From Kitasatospora kifunensis (GTDB taxonomy: Bacteria; Actinomycetota; Actinomycetes; Streptomycetales; Streptomycetaceae), in assembly GCF_014203855.1 (NCBI RefSeq), contig NZ_JACHJV010000001.1, positions 4,278,001 through 4,342,000 of the forward strand: a DNA stretch of 64,000 nucleotides. The letters are read 5' to 3'. Shown piece by piece: positions 33,533-42,494 of this stretch. The translations under genes and the position numbers were made by a program. The number at the start of each line of letters is the position of its first letter. Position 1 is the stretch's first letter. Under the pieces are notes generated by a model, which searched no databases, was not told the DNA's origin, and saw only the letters and a program-made list of their open reading frames with translations.

Positions 33533-34381
33533 ATGACGATCAACCGCCGTGAGCTCGCCGATTTCCTGCGCTGCTCCCGAGACCGGCTCCGCCCGCAGGA
33601 CGTGGGCCTGCCGGCCGGTCCCAGGCGCCGGGCCCCGGGGCTGCGGCGCGAGGAGGTCGCCCAACTCGCCGGGATGTCGGCCGACTACTACATTCGGCTG
33701 GAGCAGGCCCGCGGGCCGCAGCCCTCACCGCAGATGCTCTCCGCCCTGGCCCGCGCGGTGCGCTTGAGCACGGACGAACGCGATCACCTCTACCTGCTGG
33801 CGGGTCACCGGCCGCCGGCCGGGCGGACCGCCGGCGATCACGTCAGCCCCGGCCTGCTGCACCTGCTCGACCAACTCCCCACCACGCCCGCCCAGGTGCT
33901 CAGCGACCTCGGCGACGTGCTCGCCCAGAACTCGCTGGCCCGCGCGCTGCTCGGCGGGGTGTGCACGGTGTCCGAACACGGCCGCAACGTGGTGTGGCGC
34001 TGGTTCACCGACCCGACGGTCCGCAGTGCGTACCCCTTGGCGGAACACGAGCACTACAGCCGGGTCCACGTGGCCGACCTGCGCGCCGCCACCGGCCGCC
34101 GTGCGGGTGACCCCGCCGCCGTCCGTCTGGTGGAGCGACTGCGGGAGGCCAGCGCGGAGTTCGGCGCGCTCTGGGACCTGCACGAGGTCGCCGTCCGCCG
34201 CCACAGCCGGATGCGCGTGCTCCACGCGGTGATCGGCTCGGTCGAGCTCGACTGCCAAGTCCTGCTCGCACCCGAGGGGGACCAGCGCCTGGTCCTCTTC
34301 ACCCCGCCTCCCGGCACCGACTCCGCCAGTCGGCTCGCGCTGCTGGACGTGGTCGGCACCGAGCAGTTCACCTCGGCGTGA
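33533..34381 (+). CDS. XRE-family HTH regulator with MmyB-like ligand domain
   Basis: 282 residues. An N-terminal helix-turn-helix spans about residues 10-75 (LPAGPRRRAPGLRREEVAQL, AGMSADYYIRLEQARGPQPS), the usual start of the MmyB/XRE group in actinobacteria. The rest (ADLGDVLAQNSLARALLGG-like, WRWFTDPTVRSAYPLAE, ATGRRAGDP) matches the MmyB-like fatty-acid-binding/PAS-like domain. Start at ATG 33533, with GGCAGG upstream; ATG 33524 is possible. The divergent alpha/beta hydrolase is a likely target, as is usual for this family. Confidence 0.88.
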   Translation: MTINRRELADFLRCSRDRLRPQDVGLPAGPRRRAPGLRREEVAQLAGMSADYYIRLEQARGPQPSPQMLSALARAVRLSTDERDHLYLLAGHRPPAGRTAGDHVSPGLLHLLDQLPTTPAQVLSDLGDVLAQNSLARALLGGVCTVSEHGRNVVWRWFTDPTVRSAYPLAEHEHYSRVHVADLRAATGRRAGDPAAVRLVERLREASAEFGALWDLHEVAVRRHSRMRVLHAVIGSVELDCQVLLAPEGDQRLVLFTPPPGTDSASRLALLDVVGTEQFTSA

Positions 34382-34395
34382 GCCACCGCTTCACA

Positions 34396-35484
34396 TCAGA
34401 GCTGAAGAGCATGCGGGCTGGTGATCGCCGGGCGGACCTTGGTGAGCATCAGGTCGAGGAACTGGTCGGGGTGGCGGAAGGACGCGAAGTGGCTGGCGCC
34501 CCGGATGAGCGCGAAGTCCTTGACCGGGGCGGTCACGTCGTCGAAGAGGCGCTTGGCCGGCTCGGGCGGAGTGAGGACGTCGCTGTCGCCCTGGAAGACG
34601 AAGAACGGGAGGTGGAACGTGGTGCCTTCGGCCCACTCGTCGATGGCCCCGACTTGGAGTATGAGCGGCTCCGAGAAGGTCATGGCCTTCAGGTAGGCAC
34701 GCAGGCCGCGCAGGGTGTGCAGCGGCGAGAACCACAGTGAGCGGATCACCACGGTCTTCATGGTGTCGTAGGAGAGCGGGTCGGTGGTGAGGACGAGCTT
34801 GTTGTACTGCGACAGCTGCTCGACGCTCCACGACGTGTCGGCGCCCAGGGCGGTGACGGCGGCCAGTTCCTTCTTCTTGCCCGCGGCGCGCAGCCGGGCC
34901 ACCAGCGCGTCGTAGGCCGAACGCTCGCGCCCGCCGGCGATGACGTTCTGGTCGGTGCCGACGTAGGCGGAGTACAGCTCGGGGTGGTTGCGGGCCAGGC
35001 GCAGGCCGAGCACGGTACCGAAGGAGTTGGCGACCAGCAGGACCTTCGCGACGCCGAGCCGGTCGCGGACGTGCTGGGTGACCTCCAGCGCGTCGCGGTA
35101 GAGCTGCTCCAGGCTCAGCTCGCCCTGCCCGGCCGCACCGGTGGCGGCGAAGGTGTGGCCGGCCCCGCGCATGTCCCACCGCACGATCGTGAAGTGCCGC
35201 TCCCACGGCCGGGTGCGGGGGAGGAAGACGAGGTTGGAGGCGCCCGGGCCGCCCTGGATCTCCAGGATCACCGGGTTGCGACGGTCCTCGCCGCGGATCG
35301 AGACCCACTGGTCGATGCCGCCGATCCGCACGAATCCGGACTCGTCGATGCGGTTCGGGGTGGTGATGCGCAGCCGCTTGGCGTTCGCGGCGCGCTTGAG
35401 CTGCCGGTAGCCCAGCAGGCCGGCGACGGGCGCGGCGAGGACGGCGGCGGAGGCGGCAGTGGCGATGGCGATGGTGGCGAGCAT
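34396..35484 (-). CDS. Alpha/beta hydrolase (proline iminopeptidase-like), membrane-anchored
   Basis: 362 residues with an N-terminal hydrophobic helix (IAIATAASAAVLAAPVAGLL) that acts as signal or anchor. The oxyanion motif EIQGGPGASN (about 75-84), WDMRGAG, nucleophile VANSFGTVLG (Ser at about 152), acid FQGDSDVLTPP (about 298) and His in IRGASHFAS (about 332) make a complete triad. GGPG and DxRGxG are typical of the proline-iminopeptidase family. The ATG has GGGGGAA upstream. It is divergent from a TetR gene with a shared AT-rich operator region. Confidence 0.85.
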   Translation of the reverse strand: MLATIAIATAASAAVLAAPVAGLLGYRQLKRAANAKRLRITTPNRIDESGFVRIGGIDQWVSIRGEDRRNPVILEIQGGPGASNLVFLPRTRPWERHFTIVRWDMRGAGHTFAATGAAGQGELSLEQLYRDALEVTQHVRDRLGVAKVLLVANSFGTVLGLRLARNHPELYSAYVGTDQNVIAGGRERSAYDALVARLRAAGKKKELAAVTALGADTSWSVEQLSQYNKLVLTTDPLSYDTMKTVVIRSLWFSPLHTLRGLRAYLKAMTFSEPLILQVGAIDEWAEGTTFHLPFFVFQGDSDVLTPPEPAKRLFDDVTAPVKDFALIRGASHFASFRHPDQFLDLMLTKVRPAITSPHALQL

Positions 35485-35498
35485 GAGCGTTCCCCCTA

Positions 35499-35542
35499 AA
35501 CTGTTTATCTCGTCAGCAGTTGCGTTTAAGGTATATACAGTT
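35499..35542. promoter_or_regulatory. AT-rich promoter/operator between hydrolase and TetR genes
   Basis: AACTGTTTAT (35499-35508) and ATATACAGTT (35533-35542) form a 9/10 inverted repeat in a region markedly richer in A+T than the surrounding genes. The dyad sits between the divergent starts and is a candidate site for the TetR regulator; it also overlaps likely -10 regions on both strands. Confidence 0.6.
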
Positions 35543-35592
35543 CTGACACGGTGTCAACCGATGCCGCCATCGCCAGTGAGACGGAGGGCCGC

Positions 35593-36312
35593 ATGGCCAA
35601 GGAGAAGGCCCGTGACCTACGCGCGGGAATCGCACTGCTGTGGGGTGAGCAGGACCAGCCGACCCGCGGCCCCAAGCCGAGCCTCACGCCCCACCGCATC
35701 GCCGAGGCCGCCGTGGCCATCGCCGATGCCGAGGGCCTGGACGCCGTCTCCATGGGCAAGGTCGCCGCCGAGTTCGGCGTCTCGGCGATGGCGCTGTACC
35801 GCTACGTGCCCGGCAAGGCCGAACTGGTCGAGCTGATGGTCGAGTCCGTCCTCGCCCCGGCTCCCGACCTGTCGGCGGCGGGAGCCGGCTGGCGGCCGCA
35901 GATCACCGAGTGGGCCGTCCAGTCCGTCAGGATCCACCGGGCCCACCCCTGGCTGCTGGCCGCCACCGCGATGCGCCGCCAGCTGATGGGACCCAACCAG
36001 CTCGCCTGGCTGGACGCGGCCCTCGCAGCCCTGGAGCCGACCGGCCTGACGGCGGCTCAGCAGCACCAGGTCTTCGTCCTCGTCGCCGGTCTCGTGCGCT
36101 CCCTCGTCCAGCAGCAGCTCGACTTCGACGAGGAGCACAGCCAGGAGTGGAACCGCCTCACCGGCGAACTCCTCGACCGCCACGCCGACCGCTTCCCCGC
36201 CCTGACCCGCGCGATCGCCGCCGGCGCCTTCGCCCCCGACCCCGTCGACCCGCTGGAGTTCGGCCTCGCCCGCATCCTCGACGGCGTTCAGGCCCTCATC
36301 GACCAGGGGTAG
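35593..36312 (+). CDS. TetR-family transcriptional regulator
   Basis: 239 residues from ATG 35593, which follows GGAGG at good spacing; a start at 35551 would add 14 unconserved residues. The HTH spans about residues 30-80 (LTPHRIAEAAVAIADAEGLD, VAAEFGVSAMALYRYVPGKA), and the C-terminal TetR_C-like domain has HPWLLAATAMRRQLMGPNQL. It resembles the TetR at 17579-18340, so these may be paralogues. It probably controls the divergent membrane-anchored hydrolase. Confidence 0.87.
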   Translation: MAKEKARDLRAGIALLWGEQDQPTRGPKPSLTPHRIAEAAVAIADAEGLDAVSMGKVAAEFGVSAMALYRYVPGKAELVELMVESVLAPAPDLSAAGAGWRPQITEWAVQSVRIHRAHPWLLAATAMRRQLMGPNQLAWLDAALAALEPTGLTAAQQHQVFVLVAGLVRSLVQQQLDFDEEHSQEWNRLTGELLDRHADRFPALTRAIAAGAFAPDPVDPLEFGLARILDGVQALIDQG

Positions 36313-36381
36313 GGTCGCGGACCTGGGATTCGAGCTCGCGCGGGGTTGCCCCCGGCGAGCCCGAGCCCGAGCGGCGGCCGG

Positions 36382-36798
36382 TCAGTGGATCGGCGTGTTC
36401 CGGCACTCCAGCGTGCGCTTGATGACGTGAATCCCCTGGTCGATCATTTCGGCCATGGGGCCTGCGAGGCTGTCCGGTGTCACATCGGTGATCCAGACGA
36501 ATCGACTGGGCTCCGCCGGGTGGCCGAAGACCTGCATGGACGCGTGGTGGTGCGTCGGCTCCAGTGATCCGCCGACCACGGCGTAGGCGATGCGCCGGGC
36601 CTCGTCGTCGATGTCGACGATGAGTTCACGCACCACGGTGCCGTTCACGAAGGTCACGATCCTGATGTCGCCCTCGACGCGGGCGTCGGTGACGAAACCC
36701 GGCGCGAGGCGGTTGTGGACCTCGCCGAAGTCGCGGAGCACCGCCCAGATGTTCTCGGGAGTCTCGTCGACCAGGACTTCTCGGTGGATGGATGCCAT
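36382..36798 (-). CDS. SRPBCC-family (START-like) protein
   Basis: 138 residues. HREVLVDETPENIWAVLRDF at the N-terminus and the alternating strands ending ITDVTPDSLAGPMAEMIDQG fit the SRPBCC/polyketide-cyclase-like fold that binds hydrophobic ligands. The ATG start has GGAGGAG upstream. It is 26 bp downstream of the VOC gene on the same strand, so the two probably form an operon controlled by the divergent AraC-type regulator. Ligand unknown. Confidence 0.82.
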   Translation of the reverse strand: MASIHREVLVDETPENIWAVLRDFGEVHNRLAPGFVTDARVEGDIRIVTFVNGTVVRELIVDIDDEARRIAYAVVGGSLEPTHHHASMQVFGHPAEPSRFVWITDVTPDSLAGPMAEMIDQGIHVIKRTLECRNTPIH

Positions 36799-36824
36799 GG
36801 GATGGATCTCCTCCTTGCGGGTGC

Positions 36825-37187
36825 TCAGGCGGCCGTGGTGAGACAGAACGGGTGACCCTCGGGATCGGTGAGGACGATCCACTTGCCTTCGCCCGGCTGG
36901 AAGTTGGGCCGGGACGCTCCGATGGCGAGCAGTTCCTCGGCCGCGTCGTCCAGGTCGGTGACGGTGAAGTCGAGGTGCGCGTGCTTTGCGGTGTCGGGCC
37001 AGTGCGGCGGCTGGTAGCCGTCAACGCGTACGAAAGCGAGCTGTACCGATGTGCCATCGCCCAGGGATGCGAACTCGTGGTCGCTGTACGTCACTTCCCA
37101 TCCCGTGGCCTGCTGGTAGAACGTGGCGAGCGCGGCCGGATCGACGCAGTCGACGACGACCGTGCTGAGTTGTGCGAGAGGCGGCAT
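36825..37187 (-). CDS. VOC-family (glyoxalase/bleomycin-resistance-like) protein
   Basis: 120 residues in one VOC module: LSTVVVDCVDPAALATFYQQ at the start, DHEFASLGDGTSVQLAF, KHAHLDFTVTDLDDAAEEL with a metal-binding His candidate, and the final VLTDPEGHPFCL. Such proteins act as glyoxalases, dioxygenases or drug-binding proteins; the single-module form is often a Glyoxalase_6 member. AGGAG precedes the ATG. First gene of a likely two-gene operon with the SRPBCC protein. Confidence 0.87.
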   Translation of the reverse strand: MPPLAQLSTVVVDCVDPAALATFYQQATGWEVTYSDHEFASLGDGTSVQLAFVRVDGYQPPHWPDTAKHAHLDFTVTDLDDAAEELLAIGASRPNFQPGEGKWIVLTDPEGHPFCLTTAA

Positions 37188-37358
37188 GCCGATGGCTCCT
37201 GAGTGTCTGTGTTGACTTGGGTGCGAGATGGGGTGCTGAGGGATGCGGCGTGGGCCGCGAGCGCAGCCCGTCGTGCCCTGTCAGCTTGCTGGTGGCGGCA
37301 GGCCCTCGTCTTGAAGATCCTTGCGCGGTTGTCAGACCCGCCGCGTAGCGTTCGAAGG

Positions 37359-38219
37359 GTGCTAAGAGCCGCTTCGGTCGCCAGCCGCCCCGATTTCAGC
37401 ATCAGCGCTGTGACCTGCGCCGCTGACCACACCCGGTGGTCGGCGGCGGAAGTACGGGGTGACTACCGGGTGGTGCTCGTACGCCGCGGGCGGTTTCGCA
37501 GGCGGGCCGCCGGCGTCCCCGCCGACATCGATGAGACCTTGGCCTATGTGGGCCTGCCGGGCGAGGAGGAGCAGTTCGCCCACCCCGCCGGCGGTGACCT
37601 CTGTACGGCGATCAGCGTCACGGCACAGCTGTGGCGATCCATGGCCGGAGACAGGGCGGTGCCGGCCTCGCAGGTGCTCTACGTCGAGCCGCGTCTCGAC
37701 CTGGCGCACCGCGGCATCCTGGCGGCCGCACAGGCGGGAGACGTTGACTACGCGCTCTCCGAGGAGCTTCTGATGCTGCTGTCAGCCACTGTCGGTCAGG
37801 CAGTGAACGGACCAACGCCATTGGGCGGCAGGTCTGTTGGGCGTGACCGGAGCCTGGTTGCGGCCGCCCGCGAGGCGATCGCAGCGGGACACCCGGCTGC
37901 GGACGCGCTCTTCTCGTTGGCCGACCTGCTCGGCGTCTCTCCCTATCGCCTGAGCCGGGCGTTCCCGCGCGAGCTCGGCGTGTCCGTGACCCGATACCGC
38001 CACCGTGTCCGGATCGGCCGTGCCCTGGACCGGCTGGAGGCCGGCGAGCGCAGTCTCAGTACGCTCGCCGCCGACCTCGGCTACGCCGACCAGGCCCACC
38101 TGTCCCGGACCATCCGCCAGCACCTGGGTGAGACGCCGACGACAGTCCGACGCCGGCTGGCCGCTATGGCACCGGATGCGGCTGGACCGGCATCACTCCG
38201 TAGATCCGGGAGAGGGTGA
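37359..38219 (+). CDS. AraC-family transcriptional regulator
   Basis: About 286 residues. The N-terminal part looks like an AraC-binding/cupin-type sensor region (SISAVTCAADHTRWSAAEV). The C-terminal half has two HTHs of the AraC type: ALFSLADLLGVSPYRLSRAF and LSTLAADLGYADQAHLSRTI, with RQHLGETPTTVRRRL. The GTG at 37359 is the most plausible start, though its Shine-Dalgarno is too close; later GTGs are possible. It overlaps the 3' end of the helicase-C-like gene on the other strand by 56 bp. The VOC/SRPBCC pair diverges from it and may be its target. Confidence 0.85.
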   Translation: MLRAASVASRPDFSISAVTCAADHTRWSAAEVRGDYRVVLVRRGRFRRRAAGVPADIDETLAYVGLPGEEEQFAHPAGGDLCTAISVTAQLWRSMAGDRAVPASQVLYVEPRLDLAHRGILAAAQAGDVDYALSEELLMLLSATVGQAVNGPTPLGGRSVGRDRSLVAAAREAIAAGHPAADALFSLADLLGVSPYRLSRAFPRELGVSVTRYRHRVRIGRALDRLEAGERSLSTLAADLGYADQAHLSRTIRQHLGETPTTVRRRLAAMAPDAAGPASLRRSGRG

Positions 38220-40620
38220 ACACGCGTTCGTCGTTCCGCAGGTGGCACCAGGCGTGGAGGAAGGGCGCATCCAGCTCGAGCCGGCTGATGGTGCGCACGG
38301 TCTCGCTGCCCGAGGCGGCCACGTAGTCGATCATGATCGCCCGGCCTTCGTGGACGGCGTGGGCCAGCTGGCGGACGTCGGTGAAGGAGAGGTTGCGCGC
38401 GTAGCCGGCGATGATCTCCTCGGTGTCGGTGTCGTAGGGGCGACCGTTGTCCGGGTCGGGCTCCGGGATGTCCTGCGGGGCGGCCCGCAGCCGGGCGGCG
38501 AGGGCGCTCAGGTCGACGGCCGTGCGAGTGCTTGTCGTTCGGGCATCCATCTGCGGTGGGCGGGAACGGCCGCCGGGCCGGCGCGGGGCCGGGACGGGGC
38601 TCGCCGCACGGCGAGGCTGGACCCGCTCGATGCGGACGGTCCCGTCGGACTTCTCGGCGACGGGGGCGTAGCCCGCAGCCCGCAGCGCCGCGAGCGTCTT
38701 GTCCGGCGAGGTCCGGCTGACCAGCACCGTTGGTGTCAGCTGCCGCAGGCGGAGCTGGGCGAGCTTGCGGTGGGCGGCCAGTTCGGCGATGAGGGCGGGT
38801 TCCTCGCCGTGGATCACACAGGCCGCCGAGACGACCCGTACCCGACCGTGGCCCCGCGCGGTGTCCTGAACCAGGTACGACAGCGGTTGGGGAAGCGGCT
38901 CGACGGCGACAGCGGCCAGGTCCGCCGTCAAGGCGGTGGGGGTGTGGCCCGCGTCGAGGGCGCGGCGGACGCTTCTCGGACTGAACCGCCACACGGACGC
39001 GGCGCCGACGGTCTCCCGGTCGGCGACGGAGTCCAGCAACCTGCTGAGCGAAGCCGACGGCGTGCCGGAGACGACGGCCGTCAGGTCGCTGCCGAAACGA
39101 GCGGTCCCGGTGGCGGCGGGCAGCAGCTGCCGACAGGCGGCTGTCACCGCTTCGGGGTCATCGCTGAGCAGGGCGGCGCCGATCGGGGACAGCGCACCGT
39201 GGGCGAGTACGCCGAGCAGTTCCGCCTCGCGGGTCACGGTGGCGAACGGTAGGGCGTCCTGCGGGAGCTCGTGGACGAACGGATTGCGCCACACGATCAG
39301 CGCTCCCAGCTCCGCCGGGTCCTTCGCGCCCTCGCCCGCCGGGAGTTGCGCCGTGGCCGTGAGCAGCCCGTGGCGGGTCCGTACGCAGCCGGCGCGCGGC
39401 GGTGTTCCGGCGAGGGCCGGCAGAGCCTTTCCATCCTCGTCGCGGCTCTCGCCAGGGGTCAGCGGCAGCGTCCACCACGCGCGGAGCAGCGCGGCGAGTC
39501 GGTCGGCCGGTTCTTGCTCGGCCCAGCCGTCATAGGCCTCGGTCGCCGCGACCTGGTCGCCGTCCGGGGCCAGCAACCCGGCCGGGTACGCCGTCTCCAG
39601 CGCGAGGCGCACCGCGATCTCCTCGCACTGTGCCGCCTTGCCGAGCCGGGACAGCTCGCGTACGCCGATCCCGCCCGCCTTGAGCCGAGTTGGGGGAGAG
39701 ACGGCGCATTCCCCGAGGACGGAGGAGGCGTGGGCGGCGAAGGCCATCGCGGCGGCCGCGGCCTCTCGGTCGATCTCCGAAGCGGTGACGGGCACCGACC
39801 GTACGACGGGCTGGACGGCGTCGAACGGAGCGCGCCAGCCGGGGCCACGCAGCGCGAGCGCCACCTCTGCGGGCATGCGGGCCGGCCCGTACCGGTGCTG
39901 CTCCGGGATCAGCAGTCCTCGCTCCAGCGCCCAGCGGGCACCCGGCTCGGAGTCGGACTGCGGAGTTGCGAACATGAGGAGGGTCGGCCGCTCCGGAGCC
40001 CGAGTCGCCCGCTGCTCAAGGAGTTTGCGGGTGGTCGTGGGCGCCTTGGCCACCAGTGCGGCGACCCGGTCCGGGTCGCTGAGCGCGCCGACCAGCGCTG
40101 CCAGCCGCTGCTGCTTGCCACTGCCGGCAGACCTGATGCCGAGTGCCGCCAGGATGCGGCCCAGCTTCTCGGAGGTCGTGTCGGCGAGCAGTCGCGCCAG
40201 TGGCGCGTCCAACTCCAGGGGCGAGTCCCAGGCCTGCCGCAGCGTTGACGCCATGTGCAGCAGCCCATTGCCGTCCGGCCACACCAGGGCGCGATCGGTC
40301 AGTGCCTCCAGCACCGCGTCCAGTGCGCGGGCGCGTTCCCCGTCCGTCGCGTCCAGCAGGTTCGCCAGGACCTCCCGGGGCACCGGCGTCAGGGCGGCGA
40401 GGGCCTCTGCCACCTGCACCTCCGGCAGCGCGAGCCGGGGCAGTGCCAGTGCCACCGATGCCGGGCGCTGAAGTCTGTCCGCCAGTTCGCCGACCGATCG
40501 CGGCTCCGGAGCTGACGTGGCGTCCGGGCGTGCCGCCAGGACCCGCGTCAACTTCGGTGCGTCGATACCGCGCAGCCACGAGGCCAGGTTCGATCCGCTC
40601 GCCTTGCCGATGGGGAACAC
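38164..40620 (-). CDS. Helicase-C-like (XPB/Ssl2-type) protein with WYL domain, paralogue B
   Basis: About 818 residues. It matches paralogue A end to end: N-terminal NLASWLRGIDAPKLTRVL, central REAELLGVLAHGALSPIGAA, HAGHTPTALTADL-type repeats, LRAAGYAPVAEK, and a C-terminal WYL-like part with MIDYVAASGSETVRTISRLE, FLHAWCHLRNDERVFTLSRI. No Walker motif is present. The in-frame starts are GTG 40641 (no Shine-Dalgarno), GTG 40620 (inside the GAGGTG itself), and an ATC at 40611 with GAGG eight bases upstream. The 3' end overlaps the AraC gene. The role is unknown; the WYL domain suggests sensing of a nucleic acid or nucleotide ligand. Confidence 0.8.
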   Translation of the reverse strand: MFPIGKASGSNLASWLRGIDAPKLTRVLAARPDATSAPEPRSVGELADRLQRPASVALALPRLALPEVQVAEALAALTPVPREVLANLLDATDGERARALDAVLEALTDRALVWPDGNGLLHMASTLRQAWDSPLELDAPLARLLADTTSEKLGRILAALGIRSAGSGKQQRLAALVGALSDPDRVAALVAKAPTTTRKLLEQRATRAPERPTLLMFATPQSDSEPGARWALERGLLIPEQHRYGPARMPAEVALALRGPGWRAPFDAVQPVVRSVPVTASEIDREAAAAAMAFAAHASSVLGECAVSPPTRLKAGGIGVRELSRLGKAAQCEEIAVRLALETAYPAGLLAPDGDQVAATEAYDGWAEQEPADRLAALLRAWWTLPLTPGESRDEDGKALPALAGTPPRAGCVRTRHGLLTATAQLPAGEGAKDPAELGALIVWRNPFVHELPQDALPFATVTREAELLGVLAHGALSPIGAALLSDDPEAVTAACRQLLPAATGTARFGSDLTAVVSGTPSASLSRLLDSVADRETVGAASVWRFSPRSVRRALDAGHTPTALTADLAAVAVEPLPQPLSYLVQDTARGHGRVRVVSAACVIHGEEPALIAELAAHRKLAQLRLRQLTPTVLVSRTSPDKTLAALRAAGYAPVAEKSDGTVRIERVQPRRAASPVPAPRRPGGRSRPPQMDARTTSTRTAVDLSALAARLRAAPQDIPEPDPDNGRPYDTDTEEIIAGYARNLSFTDVRQLAHAVHEGRAIMIDYVAASGSETVRTISRLELDAPFLHAWCHLRNDERVFTLSRIYGVMPVQPHPVP

Positions 40621-40801
40621 CTCACCACGTCGGAGAAACACCGTTCCGGGCCGGGACCGGCCGGGAGTTCAAGGATGGCGTATCGCAGGGGTCGCGCGCG
40701 TCACACGGAGGAAGGACAGGACACAGCGCCCGAGTTGTGCTCAGCGCCCGGTGCGTTGAGCGGCCGCGGTGCGCAGCACGCTCTGGTGGGTAGGCCCGGA
40801 G

Positions 40802-41476
40802 TCAGCCCAGCAGGCCGCTCAGGACGCGTCCGAGCACGGCTGCGAGCTGGTCGCGGTGGTCGTCGCGGGGTGGAACGGCGGCGGCGAGCAGTGCGGCGAG
40901 CCGGGGGTGGCTGCCCGCGGCGGCCACGTGGTGCAGGTAGGCGGCCTCGCGGCCCGAGTCGGGGCCGGCGCCGGCGAGTTCGTTCTGGGTGAACAGTGCG
41001 GTCAGCGCCATCAGCAGCGCGAACGCCTCGAGTTTGGCAGCGGCGGCGGCCGGGTGGTCGGCGAGTACGTCGAGCACGTGCTCGAGCAGATCGATCCCGG
41101 CGGGGCCGAGGGCCGGCCGGGTGATGACCAGGGCAGGCAGCCAGGGGTGTCGCCGCATGATCTGCTGGGCCTGCCGCGCGACCGTGAGCAGGTCTGCCGG
41201 CCAGTCGCCGCTCGGAGCCGGCAGGTCGTACTCGCCGGCCGTGCTGTCGATCATCAGGTCGAGCAGGTCGTCGCGGGTGGAGACGTAGCGGTAGAGCGTG
41301 GCGGCGCCCGTACCGAGGCTCGTGGCGACCCGGCGCATGGAGACGGCCTCCAGACCCTCCGCGTCGGCCAGCGCCACCGCGGCCGCGGTGATCTCGGCCC
41401 GGCTGCGCTCGGCCGGGCGTCCGACCGCCGCCTGCTGCGGCCGCATCCAGATCACCGGTTCCTGCTGTCCTGCCAC
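40802..41476 (-). CDS. TetR/AcrR-family transcriptional regulator
   Basis: 224 residues. HTH at about 23-70 (RAEITAAAVALADAEGLEAV, VATSLGTGAATLYRYVSTRD), then a TetR_C ligand domain (HPWLPALVITRPALGPAGID). The GTG start has AAGGAGG six bases upstream. It is divergent from an alpha/beta hydrolase gene across a region with two palindromes. A typical one-regulator, one-enzyme unit; the inducing ligand is unknown. Confidence 0.88.
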   Translation of the reverse strand: MAGQQEPVIWMRPQQAAVGRPAERSRAEITAAAVALADAEGLEAVSMRRVATSLGTGAATLYRYVSTRDDLLDLMIDSTAGEYDLPAPSGDWPADLLTVARQAQQIMRRHPWLPALVITRPALGPAGIDLLEHVLDVLADHPAAAAAKLEAFALLMALTALFTQNELAGAGPDSGREAAYLHHVAAAGSHPRLAALLAAAVPPRDDHRDQLAAVLGRVLSGLLG

Positions 41477-41502
41477 TGACGCCTCCTTGTTGCACGCAGT
41501 CT

Positions 41503-41529
41503 ACCGTTTCGAATACGGTGTTCGCGAAC
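41503..41529. promoter_or_regulatory. Operator candidates between TetR and hydrolase genes
   Basis: ACCGT-TTCGAAT-ACGGT (41503-41519) is a 5-bp inverted repeat around a TTCGAA core, directly followed by GTTCGCGAAC (41520-41529), a perfect 10-bp palindrome. Both lie in the 85-bp gap between the divergent starts. Confidence 0.6.
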
Positions 41530-41561
41530 GGCGTTTGCAAACCAATGTGGAAGGGGCCACG

Positions 41562-42476
41562 GTGACGCGCTTCGCGCACAACGGTGAGATCCGGATCGCC
41601 TTCGAGGACTTGGGGGGTCAGGGCGGCGACCCGCTGCTCCTGGTGATGGGGCTGGGCACGTCCCGCTTCTGGTGGCCGGACGGGCTGGTCGGCGAACTGG
41701 TGCGTCGTGGCTTCCACGTCGTGGCCTACGACCAGCGCGACGCGGGCGAGTCCACCCACCTGCCCGATCGACCGGTCGGTCCGCCGATCAAGGCCCTGCT
41801 CCGGGCCAAGCCGCCGGCCTACAGCGCCGAGGATCTGGCCGACGACGCGGTCGCGGTGATGGCGGAGGTCGGCTGGGACTCGGCCCACCTCTTCGGCCAC
41901 TCGATGGGAGGTCTGGTGGCCCAGCGCATCGCGATCCGCCACCCGCACCGAATCCGGAGCCTGACCACAAGCTCGGCCGTGCCCAGCGACGCCCGAGGCC
42001 TGAGGGTCCTGCGCCACCTGCACCTCGCGCCCCTGGCGCGCTTCGCCCGGCTGCACTTCCCCCAGACCCCGCAGGGCGAGCTGGCCCTGGCCACGGCCAT
42101 AGCGCGAATCCTTGCCGCGCCCGGCCAGTGTCTGGGCGAGGACGACGTGCGTGAGTTCGTGGCCAAGGAGGCCGAGCACGGCGTTTCCAGCTTCCGCGAC
42201 GACCGGGCACAGAGCCGCCAGATCGGAGCCAAGTGGCACGGCGGGCCGCTGGCTTCAATCGCCGCGCCGACCCTGGTGATGCATGGCGGGCAGGACCCGA
42301 TGATCCGCCTCTCGGCCGCCCGTGCCCTCTCGGCCGCCATCCCCGGCGCCCGTCTGGTCACCCTGCCCGGCTCCGGCCACTTCCTGGCCCGCGACGTCTG
42401 GGCGACGTGCGCCACCGAGATCCGATCCCTCGCCGACCAGGCCGACCAGAGCCCGCCGGCCGTCACGGCCCTGTGA
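41562..42476 (+). CDS. Alpha/beta-hydrolase fold protein
   Basis: 304 residues from GTG 41562, five bases after GGAAGGGG. VMGLGTSRFWW (about 31-41) forms the oxyanion region, YDQRDAGES follows, GHSMGGLVAQ (about 110-119) carries the nucleophile Ser, and the acid is in VMHGGQDPMIRLS (about 245) with the His in LPGSGHFLARD (about 273). DQRDAGES is typical of the aclacinomycin-methylesterase/RdmC-type group of hydrolases. It is controlled, probably, by the divergent TetR. It converges on the multicopper oxidase gene. Confidence 0.87.
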   Translation: MTRFAHNGEIRIAFEDLGGQGGDPLLLVMGLGTSRFWWPDGLVGELVRRGFHVVAYDQRDAGESTHLPDRPVGPPIKALLRAKPPAYSAEDLADDAVAVMAEVGWDSAHLFGHSMGGLVAQRIAIRHPHRIRSLTTSSAVPSDARGLRVLRHLHLAPLARFARLHFPQTPQGELALATAIARILAAPGQCLGEDDVREFVAKEAEHGVSSFRDDRAQSRQIGAKWHGGPLASIAAPTLVMHGGQDPMIRLSAARALSAAIPGARLVTLPGSGHFLARDVWATCATEIRSLADQADQSPPAVTAL

Positions 42477-42494
42477 AGGTGATGGGCTGAGGAG

